Shown: piece after piece, positions 35,901-44,559 of the stretch
Numbering within the stretch: position 1 is the first letter of the stretch
Layout: each line of letters begins with the position of its first letter
DNA from: Chitinophagaceae bacterium
GTDB taxonomy: Bacteria > Bacteroidota > Bacteroidia > Chitinophagales > Chitinophagaceae
Assembly: GCA_016713965.1 (NCBI GenBank)
Contig: JADJOC010000002.1
Coordinates: forward strand, 292,001 to 356,000
DNA: 64,000 bases
Reading direction: 5' to 3'
Translations under genes and position numbers: made by a program
Notes under the pieces: generated by a model
Databases searched by the model: none
What the model saw: the letters and a program-made list of their open reading frames with translations, nothing else
What the model was told of the DNA's origin: nothing

Positions 35901-37589
35901 ATGGCTGAAGTGATACGCATGCCCCGGATGAGTGATACCATGACCGAAGGAGTTATTGTAGCCTGGCATAAAAAAGTTGGTGATAAAGTAAAACCAGGTG
36001 ATTTGCTTGCAGAAGTAGAAACCGATAAGGCTACTATGGAATTGGAAAGCTACAATGAAGGCACTTTACTTTATATAGGTGTGGAACAAGGAAAATCTGT
36101 ACAGGTTGACGGCGTATTAGCCGTGGTAGGCAAAGAAGGCGAAGATTATAAAACAGCATTGGAAGGTGCAGGAACAAAACCGACGACAGACAACAGACAA
36201 CAGACAACAGACAACCAAACCCCAAACTCCAAACCTCAAACTTCAAACCAACCAGAAACCCCAAACCCCAAACCAGAAACTACAAACCAAAAAGCAGAAC
36301 TTCCTGCAGGTGCAAAAGAAATTAGAATGCCCCTGCTGAGCGATACCATGACCGAAGGAAAAATTATTTCCTGGAATAAAAATTAGGAGATTTTGTAAAA
36401 AGTGATGATGTATTAGCCGAAGTGGAACCGACAAAGCCACTATGGATGTGGTAGGATATGAAGAAGGCACTTTATTATCAGGTGTAGAAGCAGGGAAAGC
36501 TGCCAAAATAAATGAAATAATTGCCATAGTAGGTAAAGAAGGAACTGATGTAAGCGCTTACGTAGCCGCAGAAAAATCAGGAACGACAACAGACAACAGA
36601 CAACAGACGACAGACAAAAAAACTGAACCAGCCACAGACCAAACTCAAACCTCAAACCCCAAACCTCAAACTACAAACGATAAACCCGAAAACACAAACG
36701 AATCCAACGAACGCATCAAAGTTTCCTCGCTTGCAAAAAATTAGCAGCAGACAAGGGCATTGACCTTAAGCAAGTAAATGGCAGCGGTGATAATGGGCGG
36801 ATTACTAAAAAGGATATTGACAGTTTTAAGCAGACAACCGACAACGGACAACCGACAACCGATAAACAACCAACGATCAACGATCAACGATCAATGATCA
36901 ATGGACAAGAAGGCCACACAGATGTTCCATTAACCCAGATGCGTAAGGTAATTGCACGCAGACTTGGTGAAAGTAAATTCAGCGCACCGCACTTTTACTT
37001 AACCATGGAAATTAACATGGACAATGCCATGGCTGCAAGAACTGCAATGAACGAAGTAAGCCCCGTAAAAATATCTTTTAACGATATGCTTATCAAAGCT
37101 TGTGCTACAGCACTTCGCCAGCATCCCGATGTAAACAGCAGCTGGATGGGGGATTTCATCCGCCAGAACCACCACATACACATTGGCTCGGCAGTGGCCA
37201 TGCCAGAAGGATTAATTGTGCCGGTAATAAAATTCGCCGATCAAAAATCATTATCACAAATTGCCGGCGAAGCAAAAGAATTGTACGCCAAAGCAAAAGA
37301 TAAAAAATTACAACCGCAGGAATTCAGCGGCAATACATTCACCATCTCCAACCTGGGCATGATGGACATTGAAGAATTTACTGCCATCATCAATCCACCC
37401 GATAGCTGCATTTTAGCCGTAGGTAAAATAAAAGAAACAGTAGTGAAAAAAGGAGATGGTTTTGGTGTAACTAATGTAATGAAGCTTACCCTTAGCTGCG
37501 ATCACAGAAGTGTGGATGGCGCCGTAGGGGCATCCTTTTTACAAACATTGAAAAAGTTTATGGAACACCCGGTGACGATGCTGGTGTAA
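35901..37589 (+). CDS. Pyruvate dehydrogenase E2, dihydrolipoamide acetyltransferase (three frame breaks)
   Basis: The core of the pyruvate dehydrogenase complex. In order: lipoyl domain 1 with the lipoylated Lys in VETDKATME; linker 1; lipoyl domain 2 with TDKATMD; linker 2; a peripheral-subunit-binding domain (IKVSSLAKKLAADKGIDL after repair, GSGDNGRITKKDI); linker 3; and the catalytic domain with ISFNDMLIKAC, TISNLGMM and the active-site DHRSVDG. Breaks at A5 36378-36382, AA 36426-36427 and A6 36735-36740 are each repaired by one A. The linkers consist of word repeats shared with dnaX. E1 and E3 genes are not in view. The name odhB-type is less fitting because of two lipoyl domains. Confidence 0.92.
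36181..36290 (+). repeat. Composite word repeat, E2 linker 1
   Basis: GACAACA units (36184-36214) precede AAACCCC/AAACCTC-like units (36215-36290). It encodes TTDNRQQTTDNQTPN and a Pro/Lys/Thr-rich continuation between the two lipoyl domains. Confidence 0.85.
36585..36700 (+). repeat. Composite word repeat, E2 linker 2
   Basis: GACAACA units (36585-36616) precede AAACCTC-like units (36637-36700). It encodes TTTDNRQQTTDKKTEP and a Thr/Pro/Lys-rich stretch before the binding domain. Confidence 0.85.
36833..36903 (+). repeat. Word repeat, E2 linker 3
   Basis: GACAACC units (36833-36864) precede CGATCAA units of period 7 (36873-36903). It encodes QTTDNGQPTTDKQPTIND before the catalytic domain. 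The second block differs from linkers 1 and 2 and is closer to the CATCGAC array before dnaX. Confidence 0.8.
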
Positions 37590-37627
37590 AAAGGCTAGTG
37601 CCTTCAAATTATGTTACCAGTAATTGT

Positions 37628-37704
37628 GCCCTGATTGAACAGCATTGGCGCTGCGCCCCGCAAAATGCGGCGGACACTCCGTTCAACATTTGTACTGCTA
37701 TTTA
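37628..37704. repeat. Dispersed GC-rich intergenic element
   Basis: The element starts CCCTGATTGAACAGCATTGG, has a GC-rich middle able to form CCGC / GCGG hairpins, and ends GTTCAACATTTGTACTGCTA. TTGAAC and GTTCAA are inverted near its ends. The right part matches 43293-43316 in 22 of 24 positions, the left part matches 26856-26872. A word repeat (AAACATGAACATTAAACATG) follows at 37716-37735. Confidence 0.6.
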
Positions 37705-37758
37705 ACTTTTTCTGTGAAACATGAACATTAAACATGAAATATACAAATCCCTTTTACA

Positions 37759-38421
37759 TTAACATCCGGGACCTACCGAAGCAATAGGCGATAAAATCTT
37801 TCCCTTCCAAAAAATCGGCTTGGATTTATCTATAGTATTTATAAACTTGAAATCAAACACTGCTTTTAATATTCCTTTTTTCAAACTTTTTTTATCAATT
37901 TTAATAGTGCCGGAGCTACATTGAAAAAATGTGGTTCGGCCATTTATACTGTTAAGCATAACAACAGGATAAAAATACTTTTGTTGCATATCAGATTCTA
38001 ATAATAAATTACAATGTGTACCAGCATTACTTAAAGTTGAACAATCCAATTCATTAGTATCCCAGTCTTTTGAACATTCTATAAAATTAGTACCGGCATA
38101 CTCATAACACCAGGCATCCGCTTTTAGGGTATGAAATTGATGTGTAGTATCTAAAAGTTTATAATACGCATGTAAGGAATCTTCATAGATTCTCCCTGCA
38201 CTATCTCTCATTTTATCTAATTCCTCTGAACAAAATCCATCGCAAACTAACTGCCCAAATTCATTTTTAAACACATTCTCAGGATAACTCCACTTTTTAG
38301 CAAAAGAAAAATCACCAGGCAGATTATCCACCCATTGTATTTTTATTTTTGCGCCGGTTTTATCTTGCGCTATGGTTTGCAATTGCGAAAAAGCAAACAA
38401 TACTATCAATAAATATTTCAT
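37759..38421 (-). CDS. Secreted protein of unknown function, Cys-rich
   Basis: The 220-residue product has a signal peptide (YLLIVLFAFSQLQTIAQ). The mature part contains at least seven Cys (VCDGFCSEEL, DAWCYEY, FIECSKDW, LDCSTL, THCNLL, FFQCSSG, VGPGC), which suggests disulfides in the periplasm or outside. No family is recognised. It lies between the E2 gene (convergent) and the GbsR gene (divergent, 115 bases away), as a single-gene unit. Confidence 0.6.
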   Translation of the reverse strand: MKYLLIVLFAFSQLQTIAQDKTGAKIKIQWVDNLPGDFSFAKKWSYPENVFKNEFGQLVCDGFCSEELDKMRDSAGRIYEDSLHAYYKLLDTTHQFHTLKADAWCYEYAGTNFIECSKDWDTNELDCSTLSNAGTHCNLLLESDMQQKYFYPVVMLNSINGRTTFFQCSSGTIKIDKKSLKKGILKAVFDFKFINTIDKSKPIFWKGKILSPIASVGPGC

Positions 38422-38488
38422 ATATACAAAGATGCTTTTTTGCTTTTATTACATATTTAATTTGTTAGTAATTTTATTTTCAAAATAT

Positions 38489-38519
38489 TTTGAAAATTCA
38501 ATAAATGAAATTACCTTTG
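38489..38519 (+). promoter_or_regulatory. Bacteroidota-type promoter of the GbsR gene
   Basis: TTTG (38489-38492), exactly 19 bases, then TACCTTTG (38512-38519) match the -33/-7 consensus TTTG-N19-TAnnTTTG. The ATG lies 17 bases after the -7 box. Confidence 0.7.
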
Positions 38520-38536
38520 TGTTATAAAAGTACAAA

Positions 38537-39043
38537 ATGAACTTAACAGAAGCCAAACAACAATTCATTAGCAGCTGGGGAGCTTTTGGCACACATTGGG
38601 GGATCAACAAAACCATGGCGCAAATTCATGCTTTATTAATGGTAAGCCCCGATCCGCTTACACAAGATGACGTAATGGAACAGCTTACCATTAGCAGGGG
38701 CAATGTAAATATGAATATCAGGGATTTAATTGACTGGGGCTTGGTAGACAGGATGATTATACCGGGAGAACGTAAAGAATATTTTACTGCAGAAAAAGAT
38801 ATATGGAAAGTTGCCACTCAAATTGTAAAGGAGCGAAAAAAAAGGGAACTGGACCCTTTGCTTAAATTATTAGCCCAGTTAGAAAACATTGAAGGTGATA
38901 AAAAAGATAAAGCGATAAAACAATTTACAGATACAATAGCCGGTATAAAAAAATTTGGCAGCCAGGCTGATAAAATGCTGGATCTGATGATAAAAGCTGA
39001 TGCCAACTGGTTTTTAGGAAGTTTGATTAAAATATTTAAATAA
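38537..39043 (+). CDS. GbsR/MarR-family transcriptional regulator
   Basis: The 168-residue product has a winged helix (NKTMAQIHALLMVSPDPLTQ, then DDVMEQLTISRGNVNMNIRD and WGLVDRMIIPGERKEYF) followed by a helical dimerisation tail. This matches the GbsR-like branch of MarR regulators, which in other bacteria respond to osmolytes or drugs. It heads a plus-strand group of small membrane proteins and thiol oxidoreductases but has its own promoter and terminator, so autonomous expression is likely. Ligand unknown. Confidence 0.87.
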   Translation: MNLTEAKQQFISSWGAFGTHWGINKTMAQIHALLMVSPDPLTQDDVMEQLTISRGNVNMNIRDLIDWGLVDRMIIPGERKEYFTAEKDIWKVATQIVKERKKRELDPLLKLLAQLENIEGDKKDKAIKQFTDTIAGIKKFGSQADKMLDLMIKADANWFLGSLIKIFK

Positions 39044-39066
39044 TTTTTTACGATGTAAAAAATTAT

Positions 39067-39087
39067 GCCGCTTTTGCGGCTTTATTT
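39067..39087 (+). terminator. Terminator after the GbsR gene
   Basis: GCCGC / GCGGC with a T4 loop is followed by TTTATTT, 24 bases after the stop. Confidence 0.8.
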
Positions 39088-39133
39088 AAAAATATAATTT
39101 TCAATATTTTCTGAAATATTAAAATATACGATT

Positions 39134-39544
39134 ATGAAAAAATTTAAAATTATGGATATGTGGATCAGTATAATACTTATTATATTTTCTATCACACGAT
39201 CAATAATTTTTTATGACAGGTTTCTTGGCCCCTATTTTCTTCATGTTAAAGATGATATAATTCAAGGATACTTTATTGTAGGTGGCTGGCAGGTTATCAG
39301 TATGCTGGTACATACATTTAAGAAGTGGTTTACAATTAAGGGAAATAAAAGATTTTATTACCAGATTATAGTCCTTACTATTATTTTAATTAGTATCCTC
39401 TTAATTGTATTTAAATCAGATGGTATAGCATTTATGTTATTCTTTCTTCTCGCCGTAACTCCATTTATGGCCATTTACTATACATACATATGTTACCATG
39501 AAATTTATATAAAAATGAAACGCCCCCTAGACCAATTAAAATAA
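39134..39544 (+). CDS. Small membrane protein, about four helices
   Basis: The 136-residue product has hydrophobic segments near residues 9-25 (ISIILIIFSITRSIIF), 45-60, 76-92 (IIVLTIILISILLIVF) and 98-120 (AFMLFFLLAVTPFMAIYY). Charged loops lie between. No family or motif is recognised. It is followed 26 bases later by a similar small membrane gene, suggesting co-transcription. Confidence 0.6.
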   Translation: MKKFKIMDMWISIILIIFSITRSIIFYDRFLGPYFLHVKDDIIQGYFIVGGWQVISMLVHTFKKWFTIKGNKRFYYQIIVLTIILISILLIVFKSDGIAFMLFFLLAVTPFMAIYYTYICYHEIYIKMKRPLDQLK

Positions 39545-39569
39545 CTTTTTCACCAATAAAAATTCTATT

Positions 39570-39944
39570 ATGAACTACAACATCATCACTTACTTTATTT
39601 ATTTACCCATTACGATAATTCTAACTGTATGGGTAGCAAAAACTTTATTTAAAAATGGTAAAGTTTTTTTACAAGATATTTTTCATGGTAATAAAGAACT
39701 GGCAGACAGCGTTAATAATTTATTGCTTGTTGGCTTTTACCTGATTAATATTGGATATGTAGTATATACACTCAGGGTAGTTAGCACTATTGAAAATATC
39801 CAGGAAGTCATCGAAGTACTAAGCATAAAAGTCGGTTTGATAATATTGATACTCGGCGTTATGCATTTCTTCAATCTATATGTATTTTTTAAACTCCGTA
39901 AAAGAGCAGTAGAAGAAAAAAAATTTGAAAGCAGGTTAATATAA
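39570..39944 (+). CDS. Small membrane protein, three helices
   Basis: The 124-residue product has helices at about 7-25 (TYFIYLPITIILTVWVA), 47-67 (LLLVGFYLINIGYVVYTLRV) and 85-107 (VGLIILILGVMHFFNLYVFF), with a basic C terminus. No family is recognised. The next gene, a DCC-type oxidoreductase, begins 41 bases later, so the four plus-strand genes from 39134 may form an operon. Confidence 0.6.
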   Translation: MNYNIITYFIYLPITIILTVWVAKTLFKNGKVFLQDIFHGNKELADSVNNLLLVGFYLINIGYVVYTLRVVSTIENIQEVIEVLSIKVGLIILILGVMHFFNLYVFFKLRKRAVEEKKFESRLI

Positions 39945-39985
39945 TAAAATAGTTTTTAGGGTTAAAAACAGTGCAAGCAATTGTT

Positions 39986-40819
39986 ATGAAAAATACAAAC
40001 AAGGTTATAATTTACGATGACACCTGCCCATTTTGTGGAGCTTACACCAAAGCTTTTGTAAAAGCAGGACTGGTAAAAGAAAAGAACAGGATTGGCTTTA
40101 ACAGTATTGATCATAACATGCTTGCACATATTAATACTGAAAGATGCAATAATGAAATTCCTGTAATAGATACTCAAACAAAAGAAGTGTGGTACGGTGT
40201 GGATGCACTGGTGGAAATTTTACATCAAAAAATATCTTTTATTAAACCTGTTGCAAACATAAAGCCGGTAAAATGGATACTGCTTAAATTATATAAATTT
40301 ATTTCTTTTAACAGAAAGGTAATTGTAGCGCCCAAGATAAAACAAGGCAGTTTTGATTGCACACCGGATTTTAATTTGCGGTACCGGTTTTTATTCTTGC
40401 TGATTTTCTTAATAGCAGATACACTGATGCTTTATCCTATTCACAAAAATATTATATCAAATAGTTTTATTAATCATACCTCCAGTAACCAGCTGCAACT
40501 GGCACATTTTATTTTAGTAGCAATTAATGTGGCAATTGCGATTAGGCTAAATAAACATAATGGCTTTGAATATTTGGGTCAAACAAATATGCTGGCATCA
40601 GTTACTATTTTATTAACCTTACCACTGTTAATGTTAAATAAATATACCCAATATGCCAACCCCTTATTTAACAGCATATACCTGATTTTAATAACAGCAT
40701 TTATAATAAAAGAATATATAAGAAGAATGAAGTTTGCAGGAATATTTCAAAATAACACCTGGGTAATTTTTATCAATATAATTAGCATCGCAGCATTCTT
40801 CACTTACTTAATCATGTAA
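39986..40819 (+). CDS. DCC-family thiol oxidoreductase with membrane tail
   Basis: The N-terminal 90 residues contain YDDTCPFCGAYTKAFV, a DxxCPFC motif typical of DCC (DUF393) thioredoxin-like proteins, while the rest has about four helices (FRFLFLLIFLIADTLMLYP onwards). Start at 39986 (MKNTNKV) is preferred over an ATG five codons earlier. DCC proteins are predicted redox enzymes. A second, soluble DCC protein lies at 41848, and the epimerase between them starts with an adjoining ATG. Confidence 0.75.
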   Translation: MKNTNKVIIYDDTCPFCGAYTKAFVKAGLVKEKNRIGFNSIDHNMLAHINTERCNNEIPVIDTQTKEVWYGVDALVEILHQKISFIKPVANIKPVKWILLKLYKFISFNRKVIVAPKIKQGSFDCTPDFNLRYRFLFLLIFLIADTLMLYPIHKNIISNSFINHTSSNQLQLAHFILVAINVAIAIRLNKHNGFEYLGQTNMLASVTILLTLPLLMLNKYTQYANPLFNSIYLILITAFIIKEYIRRMKFAGIFQNNTWVIFINIISIAAFFTYLIM

Positions 40820-41803
40820 AAATGAAAAATAAAAAATAGTATTAGCTGGTGGCACAGGTTTTATCGGCCAGGCTATTACAAAATATTTCGGAAAAGAAAA
40901 TGAAATTATTATCTTAACAAGAGCTATTAAAAATGCAAAAAGTAACGCACATGGTAATATGCTTGATTATGATAAAGAAAAACTTAACGCTAAGTATATA
41001 GTATGGGATGGGATACTGCAGGGGGATTGGTCAAAAGAAATAGATGGTGCGGATGTAATAATAAATCTTACAGGTAAAACCGTTAACTGCCGCTATAACG
41101 AAAAAAATAAAAGGGAGATTTTTGACAGCCGTACTAATTCAACAAAAGCAATTGGCATTGCTATAAAAAATGCAACCACTCCTCCAAATCTTTGGATAAA
41201 TGCTGCCTCTACCACCATATACAGGCATGCGATGGATAAACCGCAAGATGAAATTACCGGTGAAATCAAAAATGATTTTCTGTACAAGTCTGCAAATTAT
41301 GGGAAGAAACATTTTATGACCAGTCAACACCTTTTACAAGAAAAGTTGCATTACGAATGGCCATTACCTTAGGAGATGAAGGAGTAATGACTCCATATTT
41401 CAATTTATTAAAATTTGGCTTGGGTGGCCGCCAGGGCAGCGGCAAACAAATGTACAGCTGGGTGCATATTACCGATACCTGCAGAATGATTGAATGGCTA
41501 TTTAATCATTCAGAAATTGAAGGAACTTATAATTGCTGTAGTCCTAACCCGGTTACCAACAATGAATTCATGCAGACATTACGTAAGGCAACTGGCTACT
41601 CTTTCGGTTTGCCTGCTTACAGCTGGATGCTAAAAATAGGCGCATTTATAATAGGCACCGAAACAGAGTTGGTATTAAAAAGCAGGTGGGTTATACCAAC
41701 AAAAGCATTACAAGCCGGCTTTACATTTCAATACCCATATTTAAAAGACGCTTTAAAAAATATTGTAGACAAAACCCCGAGAAAAAAATACCGCTTATTT
41801 TAA
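40820..41803 (+). CDS. TIGR01777/YfcH-type NAD-dependent epimerase (two frame breaks)
   Basis: After repair the protein begins MKNKKIVLAGGTGFIGQA, a Rossmann NAD(P) loop GGTGFIG. It continues with VIINLTGKTVNCRYNEKNK, SRTNSTKAIG and NAASTTIYRHAMD, then WEETFYDQSTPFTRKV and the C-terminal SWVHITDTCRMIEWLF and GTYNCCSPNPVTNNEFM. Breaks lie in A6 at 40829-40834 and at AA 41286-41287; each needs one A. The order and motifs are those of YfcH-like extended SDR proteins. Substrate unknown. It is embedded between two DCC genes. Confidence 0.85.
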
Positions 41804-41847
41804 CTTTAATATTCATGTACAAATTATTTTAGTAATAACTTTACAAT

Positions 41848-42246
41848 ATGATCTCTAATAATATAATATTGTTTGATGGGGTTTGCAACTTTTGCAATAG
41901 CACCGTTAACTTTATTATTAAAAGAGACAAAAAATCACAAATGCATTTTGCACCATTACAGTCAGAAATTGGAGAAAAATTATTATTACAATACAATTTA
42001 CCGACAGATGTAGTAAATACTTTTATTTTTATTAATAACGGTAAAGCCTATACGAGGTCAACTGCTGCCTTAAAAGTTAGTAAGTACCTGGGAGGGTTAT
42101 GGCCTTTTTTATATAGTTTTATCATTGTGCCAAAATTTATAAGAGATGCTGTTTATAATTTTATAGCAAAAAACAGGTATAAATGGTTTGGCATGAAACA
42201 GGAATGCATGATACCAGCTGCTGATATGAGGAAAAGATTTTTATAA
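41848..42246 (+). CDS. DCC-family thiol-disulfide oxidoreductase (DUF393)
   Basis: The 132-residue product begins IILFDGVCNFCNSTVNFI, the DGVCNxC signature of DCC proteins, followed by FAPLQSEIGEKLL, AYTRSTAALKV and a C-terminal DAVYNFIAKNRYKWFG that is highly conserved in the family. It is a small thioredoxin-like redox protein. It is the last of a group with the epimerase and the membrane-bound DCC protein, a neighbourhood also common elsewhere. Confidence 0.9.
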   Translation: MISNNIILFDGVCNFCNSTVNFIIKRDKKSQMHFAPLQSEIGEKLLLQYNLPTDVVNTFIFINNGKAYTRSTAALKVSKYLGGLWPFLYSFIIVPKFIRDAVYNFIAKNRYKWFGMKQECMIPAADMRKRFL

Positions 42247-42270
42247 TTCCAACTCTTATCAAATTATTTT

Positions 42271-42636
42271 ATGAAACAAAAAAAAACATTGGTTATCGGC
42301 GCATCAGAAGATCCTACACGCTATAGTTATCTTGCTGTAAAAAAACTATTGACATATGGCCATGAAGTAATTGCAATTGGTAAAAAAGAAGGCAGTATTG
42401 ACAACATACCAATTATTAAAGGCCAGCCTTCAATTACTGATATTGATACAATTACTTTATACATAAATCCAACGCATCAAACAGCATATTATGATTACAT
42501 CATATCGTTAAAACCGGCAAGGATAATTTTTAATCCTGGTACAGAAAATAACCAGCTGGCATCCCTGGCACAAAAAAACAATATCGAAACAGAAGAAGCC
42601 TGTACATTAGTGATGTTAAGCACCGGGCAATATTAA
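42271..42636 (+). CDS. CoA-binding domain protein
   Basis: The 121-residue product is a single Rossmann CoA-binding domain: TLVIGASEDPTRYSYLAVKK, HEVIAIGKKEGSIDNIPI, ITLYINPTHQTAYYDYI and RIIFNPGTENNQL, near the end EEACTLVML. Such stand-alone proteins (YccU-like) bind CoA or acyl-CoA; function unknown. It starts 24 bases after the DCC gene. After the stop a degenerate CCTCACCCACCGTC word appears, similar to the block at 59761. Confidence 0.87.
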   Translation: MKQKKTLVIGASEDPTRYSYLAVKKLLTYGHEVIAIGKKEGSIDNIPIIKGQPSITDIDTITLYINPTHQTAYYDYIISLKPARIIFNPGTENNQLASLAQKNNIETEEACTLVMLSTGQY

Positions 42637-42669
42637 GACCTCACCCACCGTCTTTAAATGGAGAGAGCG

Positions 42670-42699
42670 TTTGTTACATTCATTTTTTTCGTAACTTTA
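42670..42699 (+). promoter_or_regulatory. Possible promoter of the YkuK-like gene
   Basis: TTTG (42670-42673), 18 bases, then TAACTTTA (42692-42699) approach the consensus with one mismatch in the -7 box and one base short of the usual spacing. Confidence 0.4.
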
Positions 42700-42715
42700 G
42701 AAAACCCCACTAAAT

Positions 42716-43189
42716 ATGTTATGGAGAAAATTTAACGGTGAACCCCTTGTTCTTCCCATAAAAGATGCGGTAGAACAAACTATAAAAAGAGAAGCTGCTG
42801 CAGGCAATAAACTAAAAGTTTGTATTGGCACAGACAGCCAGGTCAAAGGCAAAGAAACAGAATTTGCCACAGTAATAGTATTTTTAAGAGAAGGCAGAGG
42901 TGGCTTTATGTTTATACATAACGAAAAAAGCCTACAAAAGTACAGCATCAAAGAGCGTATGCTGGTAGAAGTAGCCAAAAGTATCGAAATAGCTTATGAG
43001 CTTTGCCATCTTTTCACTTTGTATGATGTGGATATGGAAGTACATGCAGACATCAACACCAATCCGCAATTTAAAAGTAACGAAGCGCTACGGGAAGCTA
43101 TGGGCTACATCCTGGGAATGGGCTTTGCTTTTAAAGCTAAACCTGAAGCTTTTGCCAGCAGCAGTTGTGCAAATAAGGCAGTAAACTAG
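42716..43189 (+). CDS. YkuK-family RNase H-like protein (DUF458)
   Basis: The 157-residue product shows VCIGTDSQVKGKETEFATVI, GRGGFMFIHNEKSLQ, EVHADINTNPQFKSNE and FAFKAKPEAFASSSCANKAV, the pattern of YkuK/DUF458 proteins with an RNase H-like fold. Asp in GTDSQ and in VHADIN could hold metal ions. In Bacillus, the family has been linked to sporulation or stress, but activity is not established. Standing alone, it is followed by the dispersed intergenic element. Confidence 0.85.
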   Translation: MLWRKFNGEPLVLPIKDAVEQTIKREAAAGNKLKVCIGTDSQVKGKETEFATVIVFLREGRGGFMFIHNEKSLQKYSIKERMLVEVAKSIEIAYELCHLFTLYDVDMEVHADINTNPQFKSNEALREAMGYILGMGFAFKAKPEAFASSSCANKAVN

Positions 43190-43230
43190 TTTTAATGTTG
43201 CTTCGCAACATTTTATAAAATTATGTAACA

Positions 43231-43318
43231 AGCATTTGTACTACCATTAAGCTTCGGTGGCTGCCTGCCCCGTCGGAAAGCGGGGTCGCATGTTTCAACA
43301 TTTGTACAGCTATTAAGC
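43231..43318. repeat. Dispersed GC-rich intergenic element, third copy
   Basis: AGCATTTGTACTACCATTAAG opens the element, a CCCCG / CGGGG hairpin lies in the middle and TTCAACATTTGTACAGCTAT ends it. The right end matches the copy at 37628-37704 closely. It separates the YkuK-like gene from the convergent T9SS cargo gene. Confidence 0.6.
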
Positions 43319-43328
43319 TTTTAACCTA

Positions 43329-43751
43329 TTATTCTTTAACTATAACAATAGGTTTTTCATTAGCTACCTGGAAGAAATATGTACCCTTAACTAAATAATT
43401 CACCTGTACCTTCTGCAGGGTTTGAGCAATATAACCTTGCTGGATAATTTTTCCATCAGTGTTTACTAAAGTATATTTTAACGGGCTACCTATCTTCTCG
43501 GCAATACTTATGCTAAAACTATTGCCCTTTACCGGGTTCGGGTATACGTTTATTGAAAGTGCAGGCCTGGTGATGTTTACATAACGGGGTTCGCTGTAAG
43601 ATATCTTTCCTGGCATATTAACCTGCGGTAAGTGGTAATAATCCTTTCCTTCAAAATACTCTGAAAATTGTGCATTAACAGATATTACTATACCAGTAAA
43701 TAAAATAAAAACAGATAATCGCTTTACTACTAAAAATAATTTTTCTTGCAT
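43329..43751 (-). CDS. Small secreted protein with type 9 sorting domain
   Basis: The 140-residue product has a signal peptide (LSVFILFTGIVISVNAQ) and, from about residue 67, a type A sorting domain: SINVYPNPVKGNSFSISI, YTLVNTDGKIIQQG and GTYFFQVANEKPIVIVKE. Only some 40 residues lie between signal and sorting domain, so there is hardly a cargo domain. It should be exported by the system whose core (gldKLMN, porT) is in this window. Its job is unknown. Confidence 0.78.
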   Translation of the reverse strand: MQEKLFLVVKRLSVFILFTGIVISVNAQFSEYFEGKDYYHLPQVNMPGKISYSEPRYVNITRPALSINVYPNPVKGNSFSISIAEKIGSPLKYTLVNTDGKIIQQGYIAQTLQKVQVNYLVKGTYFFQVANEKPIVIVKE

Positions 43752-43829
43752 GAATATGTATAATTAATCAAAGATTTTATTAGTAAAGCGTAAATTACGC
43801 TTCCATTATTGCATGAACCGCAATAGTTT

Positions 43830-44474
43830 TTATTTTCCCGTATTCATTTCATCTATTAAAGCTAAAATTTTATCCCTGCCCGTTTTTTTAATAGCACTTG
43901 TTACAAAGTGCTGCGGTAAAAATTGCCAGGTTTTTCTCATTGCCGCTAAAAATAATTTTACATTTTTACTGACCACACTTTGATTTTCTTTATCACTCTT
44001 TGTAAAAACTAGGCAAAAAGGTATCTGCCATAACTTTAGCTGTTCTAGAAATTCCAGGTCTATTTTCTGTGGAGTATGCCTTGAGTCAATTAATACAAAA
44101 ACCATGGTAAGGTTTTCTCTCTTACGCAGGTAGTTTTCAATCATTTGCTCCCATCTTCTCCTGCTGCTAATGCTCACTTTCGCAAAACCATATCCAGGTA
44201 AATCAACCAGGTACCATTTTACCGCCTGTTTTTCTACTTTTTTATCAGCAGTATTTGCCCCTGCCACAGACAACATTTCGAAATGATTGATTAATTGGGT
44301 TTTACCCGGAGACCCTGAAGTTTTTGCAAGCTTATCATTGTTGCACAGCATATTTATCAGAGAAGACTTGCCTACATTACTTCTGCCGATAAATGCATAT
44401 TCTTTTCTGTCTGCCGCAGGGCACTTATCGTAAGAAGGACTGCTTATAACATATTTTGCAATTTTTATTACCAT
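43830..44474 (-). CDS. engB: Ribosome biogenesis GTPase EngB (YihA/YsxC)
   Basis: The 214-residue GTPase has G1 FIGRSNVGKSSLIN, G2 region SGSPGKTQ, G3 VDLPGYGFA, G4 VFTKSDKE and G5 near FVTSAIKKTG. It assists 50S subunit assembly and is usually essential. About ten residues (near ANTADKKVEKQA) form a lineage-specific insert before G3. It is divergent from the ubiE gene with 85 bases between and is transcribed alone. Confidence 0.95.
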   Translation of the reverse strand: MVIKIAKYVISSPSYDKCPAADRKEYAFIGRSNVGKSSLINMLCNNDKLAKTSGSPGKTQLINHFEMLSVAGANTADKKVEKQAVKWYLVDLPGYGFAKVSISSRRRWEQMIENYLRKRENLTMVFVLIDSRHTPQKIDLEFLEQLKLWQIPFCLVFTKSDKENQSVVSKNVKLFLAAMRKTWQFLPQHFVTSAIKKTGRDKILALIDEMNTGK

Positions 44475-44559
44475 TTTAACAAAGATAGTAGATTGATCAG
44501 CAGTTTTACCTCTAAAACATAGAAAGCACTGCCGGCAAACCTGTATATTTGCATAAGTT

